DNA of 64,000 nt from Crotophaga sulcirostris (GCA_013397455.1 VYZB01000195.1:132341-196340), one strand, 5' to 3'. Numbered from the stretch's first letter, positions 1-12,734 are shown. Notes: generated by a model from the letters alone, not told the origin. Program-made: numbers and translations.

Positions 1-2149
1 CTGCTGGGAGAAGGCAGGATACATTAGGCAAGTTGAAGGTGCATCTTATATTACGGTGGTGTCTTGAAATGCCAATATAAACAAGGTAAGTAGGGCTGCC
101 AAAAAACAATTTTCTCCTTTATTATTATACTTTTTCAATCCTAATTAATTTTTTTTTTTAAATGTGGCTAATGGCCTATAGCTATGGGATGGGAAGATAG
201 GGCTGAGATAATGGGAACATCATTATAAAAAGAAAAATGCTGTGTAAAAAGGTAAGATAGTAAAGGTGAAGCACATTTAGCACAGTTACTTTTCAGTACC
301 CATTACCTGCAAGCTAGTAAGATGGGTCTTGACTGGTTCTCCCAGGAACTTTGGCAGCTTTCTTCTTTTCTGTTTTGAGAGAAACAAGAGTCTGTACTGA
401 GAGAACTGGGTTGGGCTGGGCTGCAAACACTAGGCTGTCACAGCCACACTCCGGAAGGGGGGCTTGAAAGTCAGGACACAGTGGCCTTGGTGATATCTTG
501 GGCTTTGAGACACTTACACAGGGGTTTCACTAACTGCACCTGCACTTGGAGCCCATGAACCTCTGGGCTCTGCTGCTGACCCCCAGTAACCACTGACTTG
601 CTCTGGAAGGGAGCAGGTTGGTAGCTGCAGCGCAGCAGGGCAGCCTGGGAATATCCACGCCAGCCATAAACAAGTTAAACTGGATGTCTGAAGCATTCAT
701 CACATGGCATCAGGGCTCTCCTAGTGGGTTCATTTGCCTTTTGCAAAAACAGAAAATTTGGCCACATGCAGCTCTAAGCCACAAAACTGCGTTGCTTCCA
801 CTTATTCTGGCCCGTCCTCAGCACACTTAAAAGCTCCCCGACTTAATAACTGTTAATAACCACTGGGGACCAAAGGAAGCTTTGACTCCTCTTTAGTGAC
901 TATATTACTTCATCTATTGCCAGTACTAGTACAGCATCTCCTGAGTAGGAGCCAACAGAGAACACATGTATTTTAAATCCCTTCCAGAGCAAAGATTTCA
1001 GAAAGAAAGTTCAGTGCATAAGTTTCAAATAATGCTGAGCAGCCAAAAAAAGAAAAAATTCATAGTTCCTGTTGGACACATTGAACAAATCTAGAGGTGT
1101 TTATGTCCTCACTGCTACAAAATGTTTTTTTCCTTCTTAAGTGCGGTACCTGGTTGACCCAAAGCATATTTTCAAAGTACTTTTGCCTCTAGCTTTCCCT
1201 TGCCTGCCCTGCCCCTCTGTGTACCCAGTAGCAGGGTAGCTCCTGCCAGCAGCGACAGCAATGCTCTCCAGCCTTCTTATTCAATTTTGTGAGTAGCTTT
1301 AAATCAGTTTGTTTTCTGTCCCAAGCCTGCAGACACGATATTGGCTCTATGTTGCCCAAGTCTGCCTGTAGAAATACTCTCTGCAGGAAGGCTGCTTCCA
1401 GATGAGGTGAAGATCAGATCCAGCTGAATATTCAGATTACTTGATAGTGCTAGAGGATAAAATTTCTTTTTTTATATCATAAGGAATCTTGCTAATATCT
1501 GAGATACCTATGATTGAGCACATTTTAAAAAAAAAAAAAAAAAAAGAAAGAAATGCTTTATACAATGCAGGTTTTTTTCTCAAAGCAAACAACTAATTGT
1601 ATGTGTGATCACTCTGGAGTGTGCAGTTTAAAAAAAAGGAACCTAAATAACTGTTACTTCCTCAACAGTGTAGTCTTGTGAATAACGAGAAGGACCTATT
1701 CATTATTTGTCTCCAAATATATCTCCTCTCAAATGATTCTTCTGTTTGGGGGAATCCCTATTAATAGAGACCAAGGAAAATAATGTCATCTTTGTCTCTT
1801 TCTAAGACATGTCCTCATTGTGTTTTGGACAATGGGGTCATTTATGCTGATGAGGTAACTTGTTCTGAATCCTGAAAATGCAATTTCAGATGAACTGTGA
1901 GTAGTTTTACTAGTTGTTGAAATGTCTTTGCTACATTTTACAATAGGCAGCATTCTAACATTGGTGTAAACAGCAGCTTAGGCATCTGTACACTGCCTTG
2001 AATGAACAGGGAAAACAAAAAAGATTTAAAATAACATGTCGTGTCTGTGAATTCTGCTCTTTTTCATATGTTCCGTCCATATATTCATCTTGGAAGAGCA
2101 GGGCAAGATGATAGAGGATGCATGACTGAGTCCCCTCAGCTGAGCAAGC
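1..2149. other. No gene seen; unique AT-rich sequence
   Basis: Open frames of 60 and 70 codons near 514-830 overlap on opposite strands and match nothing I recognise. Apart from the poly(A) run at 1527, I see no repeat, RNA gene or promoter. Confidence 0.6.
1527..1545. repeat. Poly(A) run, 19 bases
   Basis: Nineteen consecutive A follow CATTTT, and GAAAGAAA follows them. No retroposed body or target-site duplication is apparent on the upstream side, so it is a simple homopolymer and not a demonstrable retrogene tail. Confidence 0.9.
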
Positions 2150-2225
2150 TGCTGAGCGGCAGCGCGGGTGCCAAAACCCTTCAGCGCAGGCAGCGCGCGG
2201 GGACGGGCTGACCTGTGGCAACGCA
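2150..2225. other. Short CpG-dense cluster
   Basis: Around 2156-2215 there are about ten CpG dinucleotides in some 60 bp, including GCAGCGCGCGGGGACGGGCT, surrounded by AT-rich DNA that is nearly free of CpG. It is too short to be a standard CpG island. Minus-strand open frames of 111 and 106 codons cross it, but they overlap each other and look like no known protein. Confidence 0.5.
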
Positions 2226-2769
2226 GCCAGAGATGGCAATGAGCTACACCTCGGCCAAAAGCTGCTCCAAATACAACAAGCAACAGCCAAAAATTGATCC
2301 TTTTGCTCTTTCGAATCTCACAGCAGCTGCTCTTCAGCCATAACAAGCTGCTGATTTCTACCTGAGAGCAAAAGCTTGTCTCTGCCCTTCCAGTTTCTCC
2401 TATTTTGGAAAAGTCAAAGATTAGGATTTACAACATAAGCCATTATAAAGAGTCATAAACTTCTCAGGCCTGCAGATTGTAAGCAGGTAATTAAAGTTAA
2501 GCACCTGCTTAAGTGTTTTGCTGATATGCAGTGTGCTCATTCATATGATACTGGGAGCAAAGATTCTGCATTAACACCCCCTTTTATTTGAATTTGGATG
2601 TCAGAGCAGAGAACAGAGATATTTTTTTTTAATTTCAGCTGGTCCAAACGTCCTAGCTTTGGCTATTCTCGTGTGTTACCATATATCAAACTATACTTCA
2701 AGTTTTAACAATTGGGTTAAAAAAGCCTGACAAAACCAGGAGAGGAGGATGCAAGAGCTTGACTCAGCA

Positions 2770-3045
2770 GATATTGATGTGGTTTAAGACGCTGTTTAAA
2801 CTAAGCTTGTGTAAACCATTGTGCTGATATAAGTAACTATGTTGAAGGCTGCTGCTGCCAACCATTTTCACTGCAATTTACTGCAGCGTTGTAAATTAAC
2901 CAGTGCAGCTAAACTCCTATAAACGAGGTTAAATTTATTTCAAGGGTATTTTCACATAAAGCGGTATTGCTTTAATTATCTATTTTAAAACCACATAATT
3001 TTGTTAATCCAGTGTAACTTTTTATATGTAAAGTAGCCTTCAGAA
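2770..3045. repeat. Probable ancient amniote repeat (DNA-transposon-like)
   Basis: The stretch is full of GTTTAAAC, GTGTAAACC, TTAACCAGTGCAGCTAAACT and TAATCCAGTGTAACTTTTTA motifs. These resemble, from memory, an old family of non-autonomous repeats common to birds, turtles and crocodilians, in which AAACCAGTGCAACTTTTTGTGTAGAC-like blocks recur. I see no terminal inverted repeats or target-site duplication, so boundaries and family name are uncertain. A unique conserved element is the alternative. Confidence 0.4.
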
Positions 3046-4464
3046 AACTGTCCGAGCGCCAAATTCTGTTCTGTCAGTGGTTTTGCTTTGCTGATGGTTT
3101 GGAGTAATTTTCTTTACAGTTACATTTAAGAGTACAGTTTAGCCTGTTTCTGATCTTCTGTTGATATATGGAGAGAATAACTCTTGATCTCATCAATTTA
3201 GTATTATTGCAGTGTCATATGAAGAATGAGAAATAGGTTAGTGTCTCATCAATAAATAATGTTCTCATCTTCCAAACAAAAATGTCTTAGCTTTTCCCTA
3301 TTAATATGCTTTAAAAAGCAACAAACCAAACAAAAAAAAACCCCAGAAAATCCCACACTAACTTTCATACTACTTTAAGATTAAAAGCTTTGGACAGAGA
3401 GGGTTTCACCCAAGCACAATAAAAGTGTGTTAGTCTATCAAGCTTTTCTTTTTACAGTTGTCCTCCATCAATGAAGTCCAGTCCCCCAGGCTTTATTTCC
3501 TCTGTGATTTATTTCCCCTTTTTTTACCCAAATAACCATGGACAAGAAAGACACCACCAAAAGCAGAGCTACTTTAAGTGAAAACACCAGTTTGGATGAT
3601 GGATAGATGTTTTGCTGAGACAGTCCTGGCTGGAGAAGACACACCTAATATTTATAACGGAGTCTTTGTCAGGGGAAATGTAGGTGGGCTGTTTCTTTAG
3701 TTGATGCAAGCTCAGGTAATTCCGATACTGTTGGAGTGACAGTGACTTTGCACTGCTTTGAGGCCTGGCCCATTTGTTTTGCATATCAGTTTTAGCTTAA
3801 CAGTGCTGGATGGCTGTCTTTGTTCTATTACACTATTTACAAAATGATTGTAATTAACTAGATGATGACTTAATAAATGTGTAAGATAAATTCTTCTTGG
3901 CTGGAAAGCAAAAATGGTTGGCAGCTTCTGCTTGCCTAAATTAAAACAAGAAATTGCTTCAACATTAAATTTCCAAACAGGCAAAAACTTGCGTTGCCAT
4001 TCGGAGTGGTAAAATGAAACCATGACAATATTGTTGTTTGAGTGGGTGGTGCTGAAAATTGTTTTACTTAAACTCTCTCATTTATTGGTGCACAAAAAGC
4101 AGCTATTGCTTTCTTTTCAACGCGTGTGAAGGGGTAACATGGTTATCTATACATGGCTATTTCCTAAACAAACTCAACATATTTGCTGTCTCCATGTATG
4201 TCCATATACATACATGGATTAATTGAGTGAGTGCTTCCTCTCCAGTTCTCCCTTTCGTTAACTGTTAGCTCTGCTGCGTTTGCACACAAGCAAGTTGGTT
4301 CACTTTAACAGAAGCAATAATGCGGTTAAAAAAAGCAATGCAATTATTTTAAGCATTTTTTTCTGAAAGTTTTTTTTCCAGCTGTAGTTAATTTATGTCT
4401 GATTAGTCTGACCTTTCACCCCGTAAGGAAGTAGTTTAGCAAAAAGGATAAATGTGGTCACAGA

Positions 4465-4490
4465 ATATATGTGTGTGCGCGCGCATGTGC
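4465..4490. repeat. Alternating purine-pyrimidine run (Z-DNA type)
   Basis: Twenty-six bases alternate purine and pyrimidine without a break: ATATAT, GTGTGT, GCGCGCGC and ATGTGC. Sequences of this kind can take the left-handed Z form under negative supercoiling. It may also be a small, impure dinucleotide microsatellite. Confidence 0.75.
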
Positions 4491-5317
4491 TTATATATTT
4501 AATCATCATCTTTTTATTGGTTTCTGTTCAGCATGGAGAATTTCTGATTACAAATATTTATGCACGCTTTTATCTGCAGTAAAGTTTAGCAGAAGTACTT
4601 GAAATTATGCTTTTTTTCCTCTTACAAAAGATTTTGATGAATGCAAAATCACAAGAAAAGTTCTAGGTTTTTTTTCTAAGTCTTACTGGAACAAATTTAA
4701 ACACAGAAAATAGTCTTTACTTCTGAATTCATTCCTGTATTTTAAATACATTTGTTTACTGGTCAATCATTACAAAAAATATAATGCTTTGCCCAGCTGG
4801 GTTGTTCAGATCCAAATCCAGAGCTAAATTTCTGTCATTCATACATCACAAGAATCAGTGCTGAGATATCAGCTCAGATTTAATTTGGAACTGCTTTTCG
4901 AATGACACAAGTTGCAGGATATTATTGGCAGAAAGATGACTCAGTTGTTAGATTTGTTGGGAGAATACTATTAAAATACCTCTCTTATTGTCATTTGTTG
5001 ATACCGACAAGTAAAACTTAAGTTACATGAATGTCCTTTACTTCTAGTGGCCTTTTTCAGTGAAAAGCTTGAAATTTGCAAGTGTTATAGGCCTTGAGAT
5101 ATGCCTTGTGGCAGTGGTGCCTTGCAAATGGAAGAGCAGCCAATATTAACTTCCAACAAAATGACTCTTTCATTACATCATCTCATCTTTTAATTTTGCA
5201 ATGACCTTTTCATTTAGGAAGCACACTTTCCCTGTCTTGATGCTGACAATGAGGAGATGAGCTCTGTACCTGCGTTTCAGGTCACACATTAGTGCGTATT
5301 AAGTAACTGTCACTGCA

Positions 5318-5385
5318 GGAAGCCGATGTGTTGTGAGAATCTTGCCCAAAGCACACGAGCAAAGTTCGCATTAGGAACCTGGTTA
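5318..5385 (-). repeat. Possible antisense MIR remnant
   Basis: AATCTTGCCCAAAGCACACG, then AGCAAAGTTCGCATTAGGAA and CCTGG, parallels the reverse-strand MIR segment CTTGCCCAAGGTCACACAGCTAGTAAG followed by GGGATTCGAACCCAGG. Identity is low and the flanking parts of a MIR are not visible. Confidence 0.3.
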
Positions 5386-6014
5386 AATTAAAACAAATCT
5401 TGGTACACTCAGCAACAGTTCAAAATCCAGTCTTGTGTTGTCACAAATTCCCTGTCGTTAGCATAACGTTAACGTGAATTGTGTTTGCTGTCAGACTTTT
5501 TTTTCTTACTGTAGGGAATTTTGTATTGTTGCTCCTATTATATCGAGAGTCCTGGGGTTGAAAGCTGCTAGTAGTGGTGCTGGTGCATTACTTATTTGCC
5601 AGAATGGTAGGAGCTGCTCAGAAAATAGTCTAATTTCAGCATCTGTCAAAGAAATGAGGCTGATCAACAAAAGAGTTCATTTGATTGCTGTGAAAAAAAT
5701 TAAGTGCTGGCTTATAAGGCATAAATTAAATCATAACTAGATCAAGATTACTGACAAGAAGTGATGACAGGTGTTGTGAATAAGTTGACATGGGGATGCT
5801 GCCCTGCATAACAATTGTCAGTCATCGATCGACCAGTTTTGAGGTTCTGCTGTGGCTAATGGGGAACAGTTACTAGAAATGTGGAGGAACTGTTATTAAC
5901 AATCACATTTTCAAAAAACCACAAATTTATGGTACAAACGTTTGCTCCTTAAACAGCTGCAGACACATCTGATGCAGCAGTATTAGTCAAAGTCACATAT
6001 AAAATACTGCAGGG

Positions 6015-6200
6015 ATGTTCAGCACAGTGGTTAAGACAATTTCTAATAAAGATACTGGATGGGAAGTAGGAAGATCTGGCTTTGCATTCTGACACAGCCC
6101 TCTCTGTGACCCTGGGCAAAGTGTGTCACCTCTCTGCACATCAGCTCTGAGTAGGGGATGATATTTCTGTTGTCTGTCTCACCTTTTTAAGCTGTTAGCT
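6015..6200 (+). mobile_element. MIR SINE (tRNA-derived, CORE type)
   Basis: The order of motifs fits a MIR. It starts with AGCACAGTGGTTAAGACA. Next comes ACTGGATGGGAAGTAGGAAG leading into TCTGGCTTTGCATTCTGACA, which replaces the usual GGGTTCGAATCC region. The well-preserved core TGTGACCCTGGGCAAAGTGT then runs into CACCTCTCTGCACATCAG. MIRs are ancient SINEs shared by amniotes and were mobilised by L2 LINEs. The copy is in the forward orientation and loses similarity after about 6190. It has no coding capacity. Confidence 0.85.
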
Positions 6201-9200
6201 CACTGGTGCATTGCCTGACCCATCTGTGGAGCTACACACCTGAGCACACCTGATTTTCTCTGCTGTAATCCACATCATCACAAATATACAGTTAATTACT
6301 AATACTGGAGGGGAGGAGGCACATTTCTTGCCCCAAAGAACTTAGAAACTTGCAATAGCAAGAATTCTTGCTGCTGAGGTTAAAGTGGTACTGCATATGC
6401 AACCAGATGATATCCATGTGCTGTTATTTAATAGATACAGACTGATGTCAGAAATACATAGATGAAATTATATCATTTCTATTGACATGTTTGACACATG
6501 TATCCCGTCTGCTGGATACTGTGGTCTGTGCTGCAGTTTGGGATGCATAAAATGAGAGCTCCCTGCCTGCAGCACTTCACAAAGATTTGTCTGTTTATGG
6601 ACAGAAAAATGGATGGGGGGTAAATATCTGCCAGTCCAACCCCTCTCAGCTCTCAGCATCTTTCTTCAGAGAAATGCATCATTATATTTGAACTGTGCTG
6701 TTTATGAAGTATCATTAGCATTATTCAGTTACTGACTTCAGATGTCTTCTTCTCTGGTCAGAGCAATCATTATAGGTTTATCCAAGAAGAGCTGTGACAG
6801 ATGTCATTGTTTGTTACAGTCACTGTATGCCAGATATAGCCTCCGGTTATGTACTGCTTGAGTACTTTCTCTGAAAGCATCTTGTGAGTACCCTGCAGTA
6901 GAAACAAGTGACAAGGACTTCAGATATATTTGTGACATTGAATGGATGTGTTTTTAGGATGAGATTATGGTGTGGTAAGCAGGCAAACAAAGAATCAGAA
7001 GATACTTGCACAAAGCCAGTTTCCTATCTTTTCTTAACTATAATGTTTCACTCAGAGGAGACACTAATAGTAGTCAAGCCCTGCAAATCTGAGGTTAAAG
7101 ATTTTTTGGCCTCATGTTGCAAAACTATTACACTTGTTTAATATGATCTTATCTGTATTTTCCTCATAGCTCAAACTGCTTTATGAAATGTTGCAGTAAA
7201 TTGTGAAGGTGATGAAAGAAGGAAAGGAGCAAGTAAGCATGGCTTCTTGTAAGCTAGGAACACAGGGTCCACACTCAGTTATTAACTCTGTTTGGTCTTC
7301 AGCTGCAAAATACATAACTAGACACAGACCACCCTATTGGTCTGCCAGTATATAAACAGAGGCAATAAACTGAAAGTTCCGTGTCTGGCTAACTATAAAG
7401 ACAGGATCTGGTGTTACCACATGTACTGGACCTCAAACAGGTTTTGTGTGTCGCTAGACGTGCCTCATTTTGAGGGGCAACTGATAGCCTTCCCAAACCA
7501 GAAACCTGCCTTCTCCCTTCCCTGTCCATGCTGCAGGGGGTTCCCACATCAAGTTGTGGCTTTATCGACTGGCTGAAGAACCATGTTTTAAATTGACATG
7601 ATACTACTTGCTACATATGTAAGTTGGGAGTCACAAGCTGGCAGCAGTCACTTGAGTGCTGTGTTCCAGGTCAGCTATCAAGTGTTTGTGAAGAGGACAT
7701 GTAAATACCATATGTTAAGTATGACTAATGAAAACAAATACACAAAACCCTGGAGAACCCACTGGTGTCATCACAACCCTCAGAAATTCTTTCCTGCCCG
7801 CTAGAGAGGGAAGTGAGAAAATGAATGACAGAGTATGGATTACCAATTATGGCTGACACTCAGTATTCAATTAATGCTTCTAAAGTTGTGTGACAGGATG
7901 CAGCAATGTCTACTTTCTAACTCTAATGACCTGTAAAAAAAAGAAAATCAATGTGAGGAAACTCTCTTATCAAAAAATAGTGCTTTTTTTCATGTACTTT
8001 TGAGAAGGAATCCGATGCAGGATATTATCCATCTGGCCAAATGATCCGTAAGATACTTCTCTCTTCCAGAATAACTGCATTCTTCTGCAAAGGCTGCTTG
8101 TCTCATTGATGCTTTCTAGGGGACATTGCTGCCGTTTACTCCTTAATTAGGAGATTAGGAGAATTCTTTGACTGAAAATTAAGAATCACTTCGGCTTATT
8201 TTTATCACTAAAAGATCGCTCCAGCAACTTCCTCCAGGAAATTGCAAAGGGAAGTCATTATGTGAGGGGGACTGGGGAGGCAAAAGCCAGCTAGATTGTG
8301 CATATGAACCCCAGATGAAATGCATCCTAAGTCTGTGAGGGGGGCAAAAGGGGTGTTTACTAGGTCATTTACCATGTTCTTGTTTTTAAAGTTTCCTTTT
8401 CCACGATTACTTGTTGACCTTAATTGTTTCCATACCCATGAGATAAGTCTTTGTACTTCCTACGGAGGCTTAGCGGAGAGGCCTGGGGATTGCTCTTGCT
8501 AATTGCCCTGTGTTCCTTCATTTCCCTTGAGTGTCTGTGGCAAGCCTATTCCCACATATGCTACCAAAATCCATTTTAATAGAAGGGGCAGCAATGCACA
8601 GCTGACGACATATGTTTAGCTGCATTCAGTACTCGCTGAAGCATGTCTATCGTTACATAAAAGGAGAAGGTCACTACAAAACAAACAGCTTTTTACAAGC
8701 CACGGCTTAAGGATCCTGTCCTAAAGAACGCTTACATTTCAGAGAGAGACAAATGAGCTTGTCGTTGAGCTCTGCTCTGTGTCTAGGCTTTTTTTCCTCT
8801 TTTTTATTCTTCTTTTTTTTTTTTTTTGCATACATTAGAAATGCTGTTAGTCTCCCAGGACAACCTGAGTTAAAACATTCTCTTCTGGTGGAAATAAAGC
8901 TCTCCAGAGCCCGATCCTCATCTTCCCTCAATCACCAGAGCAGGCTGGAGCATAGCATGGGTTCCCTGGCCCTGCATGCACCTGCTGCTGGAGGACAGCC
9001 CCAGGACCCCTGCAGAATGAGCTTACACAGCATTGTCTGCTGGGCTGTAAGGTTTGTCGATGCACAGGAGAAAATAAAGAACAGCTAGGAAATGAGATAC
9101 TTAAAAGAAAACTTGGGCCAATTGCTGTGGAATTGGTTATTTCCTTTTATTTCCTTTTAACTATTTATTTTCCTCAAACTGACCTGATCAAGGTATAAGA

Positions 9201-11984
9201 TGACCCAGAGAAGATTTCCCAAAGCACCAAGGGTGGTTGGGCTCTCAGTTCCCATTACCTTTAAAGGGAGCAGTGCACACCAGCCCTGTCTGTGCACTTG
9301 CCTCTGGCAGGCGATGTGGCAGGGAGGATGCACAGAGCTCTTTGCTGGGGGCCAGAGGAATAAACTCGAGCCTTGCTCCACATCTCAGCTGAAGGCCTCT
9401 CCCAGCTGCCAATTGGTATGGCCTCAGGCTGACAAATCAAAACCAGCTGGGTTGGTGCCAGCCTCGTCTCTGCAGGGTGCATCGGAGGGAGGGCAGCTGC
9501 CCGTGCTAACCCAGTGGGCTTTGAGGGTCTGCACAGACCCCACTCTGAAGGCAGGTTGAGGGCAGATTGCCCATGGCTCTGAAAATCCACTGGGACAGGA
9601 AGATATTTCTTCCCAAGATCAGTTATTGTGTAATGTAGCTCAAAACATCTGTGTGGCTTTATCTGTGAGGACATCCTCGCATTCAGCCTTTCCACATTTT
9701 TTGGAGCCTTTATGAAATGCCCCTCCCTTGGGAAGCATTGCTGATTCAGCAGATTCCTGCAGACAAGGACTGTTTCTTGCACTGATTCATTCATTTCAGC
9801 TATTTACACTGCTACGTTAGGTGCTGTGTGAAGCAAGAGCACAGCACTCTTCATGCCCCAGGGGCATCTGAAGTCAAGAAGAAGGCAAGATCCATGAAGT
9901 GCGCGTAATACATGGGAGGGTTGAAGGTGCAGGCAGCACTGGTAGTCAGGTGGGCTAAGGCAAAATTGTGCTTCCAACTATGTATCTGAACAAATTCATA
10001 GCTTCCCCACTCCATTTCTGTGTGCAAACTTATGTAAGGATGTGTTGTGATATTAATGCATATATATATAATGGTGCAGCAGTTCCTGCACTGTGTGACA
10101 CAGACCATGTGCTACGTGGGGATTACTGCCAATTAGTATTGCTGAGAAGTACATTTGTTAGAGATATTTAATCCATCCAGAAGCTTCTACCAAGAACAAA
10201 AGTATTTAAAAACCTGTGAAAAATCTGGTCCATAAATATTGCCCTTAAAGTGCTTTCCAGACAATGTTTGGCTCAGTCATGCCACCGATTCCAGCCGGGG
10301 CTTGAGTGCCACTTGCAACAGCAAAGATCCTTCCAATTCCCTGGTGGGACCTGAGGAGTCTTGGAAACTTTCATAAATATGTTTTTTCCCTACTTTGTAC
10401 AACTGCCTTTTCTGTTGTTAAATAATGATTGGTATAAGCAGTATCTTGTTTAAATGGCACATGAGTTCTTACAGATTTCCATGAAAATATTTAAATATGT
10501 GATTCTGCCAGCTGTGTGCTGTGATGCCTGGGTGTTTTAGTGATCTTAGGAACTGAAAACTTAGGATGCAGGGGAAGCAATAATGCCACCGAAATAGATG
10601 CAAGTGCTCCTTTGCCTGGGGGAATGTAAACTACTTTTATTGAGTCAGAATTGTGGTGGATTTTCCTCTTTTTTTTAAAAAAAAAAATAGTGTAAAATTT
10701 ATAAAGGTCTTTTGCAGCCAGCTAGTTAAAAATGATGCAAATGGTTTCAATGCACTTTTGGGAAAAAGTTTAGAGAGTCAGTTCTTGGTATAGGTTAATA
10801 AAATTCCAGTGCTTGGCCTTGAAGTGAGCTTCGGATGCAGGCTGTCCCTCTGCTTCTGAAGTTAAGTAAAAGCTCTGGGGGATGGGACAGAGACTCTGAT
10901 TGACAGATCTATTGATACCATTTGTCTTCCTTGTTCTTCCCAGTATTAATGCATTTCACTAATCCTAAATTCACATTTGCTTGCCGGGTGAAGAAGCCAA
11001 TCAGAGGCAAAAGATCATTTATAGGGAATACCACTACTGCCTGTTTATACTTGGAGGCAAATCACCTTATTTAAACAGTTATTTCAGGCTGTGTAACAAC
11101 ATGTGACTACACTGACAGCAGATCCACCTGTTCCAAAAGTCATTCAATGCTCAAATTGACACTTTTAATTGCTCTGAAATATATTAAAGGAAACCCCAGC
11201 TCAGAGGGGGAATTTTCACTGTCTCCAGTGAAGCCTGAGATGCAAAATTTTCAATACAATACAAAATTTTCCCAAGCCCAAGGATGCAATATATGCAGAG
11301 TGTGATGTGATTTAAGCCCTTGTGTCTTGCACGCCCCTCTGCCATGAGTTTTGGTTTTCTGATCTGATGACTTAGATGAAGATCTTTGCAGCTGGAGCTC
11401 ACTTTGGTGCTTGGCTGGTTTCTGCAGCCCAGTCTGAGTTTTGGGAGCTGGCTGAGGGACCCGACTTGATCAAAGGCTGCAGGGTTCCCTCCTGGTGCTG
11501 TGGCTGGATGGAGACTGGGAAGCAGCAGGTGTAAAAGTCCTTCAATAGGAGAGCGTGGAGCCTTACAGAAAACTAGACATCACTTAATCTCTCATGCCTA
11601 GATGAGTTTGCTGTGACGTTCTGCCAAGCAGCCCGAGGCAGTGAAAAATAAACTGCTAGCATTAGAGTATCATTATGTTTCTGATTCTCCAGAGAAGCCA
11701 ATATTTGTTTGCTTTTCTCTGAAGTGTTTCATGTCACCATGTGTGCTCTCCCCCCTTGTTTTCAGGATAGGGAGATGGGGAGGAGAAAAGAGGCTGCACA
11801 GCCCAGATTTTTGATGGATGGTTTGTTTGGGGTTTTTTTTTTTTCCTGCTCTCCTTTCTTATACCTAGAAAATTTGTAAATATTATTTGGGAACCTATTC
11901 CTGCGGTGCCTAAGTGAGCGTTGTTTCTGAAATAGGCAACAAATTGTTTTGCTAAAATTTCTTTTTGAGAGGTGCAAAAACAAA
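6201..11984. other. No gene seen; unique sequence
   Basis: Mostly unique DNA after the MIR. The longest frames are 177 codons (9261-9794 minus) and 119 codons (9200-9559 plus). They overlap each other in a locally GC-richer patch and lack any domain, signal peptide or membrane segment I can name. A short ATATATATATAA run sits near 10061. Confidence 0.6.
8784..8827. repeat. T-rich tract ending in T15
   Basis: A pyrimidine stretch, TTTTTTTCCTCTTTTTTATT then CTTC, ends in fifteen T at 8813-8827. Read on the minus strand it is an A-run with lysine-coding repeats, which accounts for a 74-codon minus-strand frame here that is not a gene. Confidence 0.85.
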
Positions 11985-12645
11985 CCTGAAAGGGGCCCCG
12001 GGGCTGAAGCCCAGGTGCTCTGGGGAGAAGGATCCTTCCCCCTCTCACCCAGGCTGTCCTGCTGAAGCAGAACCGTTTCTGCAGACCTGCCCCCCTCTCA
12101 CCCATCGGAGCGGCTGGGGGGGGGTGATTCCTCCTCCCTCCGGTGAGGTTGGGCTGGCCCTGCAGAGCTGGGCTTTGGGGGAGCTGCAGAACCCCGTGTT
12201 CCCTCTCCTCACCCCGGGCTGCAGCGGGGTCGGGCAGGGCAGGTGATTTACACCATTTACACCCCCGAGCCCTCTCCTCTCCCTACCTGGCGCTCTCCTT
12301 CGCCTCTCTTCCCCCCAAGGGAAAACACCACCACGGTCCCATCCCTCCTTCCCCTGCCTCATTTGTTTAAGAAAACCCGAAGTGACTGCTGCAGTTAATT
12401 AAAAGTTAGGGTCTGGGGCGTTCAAAGGCAGCGCTGCCCCTTGCTCTGTGCCCCAGGCAGGTGATGGGGCTGTGAGGAGCAGCAGGGAGCTGGGGGGGGG
12501 GACCGGGGACCCCCATCCCCTCCCCCGGCAAACGCCCCGCAGGCACCGGCCGAAAAAATCGCATCTGAGCAGGGGTCTTACAGACCTGCTGGCGGGCTTC
12601 CACTGCAGGAGAAACCTCTGGAGAGGGGTTTTTCTTTTTTTCTTT
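11985..12645. promoter_or_regulatory. GC-rich block, possible weak CpG island
   Basis: This is the longest GC-rich segment in the window. I count about 25 CpG dinucleotides in about 660 bp by eye. At about 60 percent GC that gives an observed/expected ratio near 0.4, below the usual CpG-island threshold of 0.6. It contains runs of 9 G at 12116-12124 and 10 G at 12492-12501, but no TATA box, no convincing initiator and no open frame with recognisable homology. It could be a weak or orphan promoter, an enhancer, or simply a GC-biased patch. Confidence 0.35.
12485..12508 (+). promoter_or_regulatory. G-quadruplex motif
   Basis: GGG (12485-12487), AGCT, a run of ten G (12492-12501), ACC and GGGG (12505-12508) satisfy the G3+N1-7 pattern four times. 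A C-rich stretch follows immediately (ACCCCCATCCCCTCCCCC), so the two could also pair with each other. It lies inside the GC-rich block. Confidence 0.55.
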
Positions 12646-12734
12646 TCGTGTAACCGCTAATTTTCTCATTCATAGTAACAGCTAAAACAGATAAAATTAT
12701 TTCTAATACATAATGCCGTTAAGCGAGCTTCTGG

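Larger units (their letters stand above)
3046..6014. other. No gene seen; unique AT-rich sequence
   Basis: Short A/T runs (for example near 3330 and 4365), the alternating run at 4465 and a weak antisense MIR trace near 5318 are the only structure. The 88-codon frame at 5474-5740 and the 103-codon minus frame at 3712-4023 have no recognisable features. Confidence 0.6.

Noticed and set aside
8707..8931. Minus-strand frame with a lysine-rich KKKKKKNKKEEKK segment, possible nuclear localisation signal
   Set aside because: The lysines come from the T-run at 8813-8827 and the T-rich stretch before it.
9261..9794. 177-codon minus-strand open frame as a gene
   Set aside because: It overlaps a 119-codon frame on the other strand in a locally GC-richer patch. 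There is no domain, no signal peptide, no recognised homology and no splice signals.
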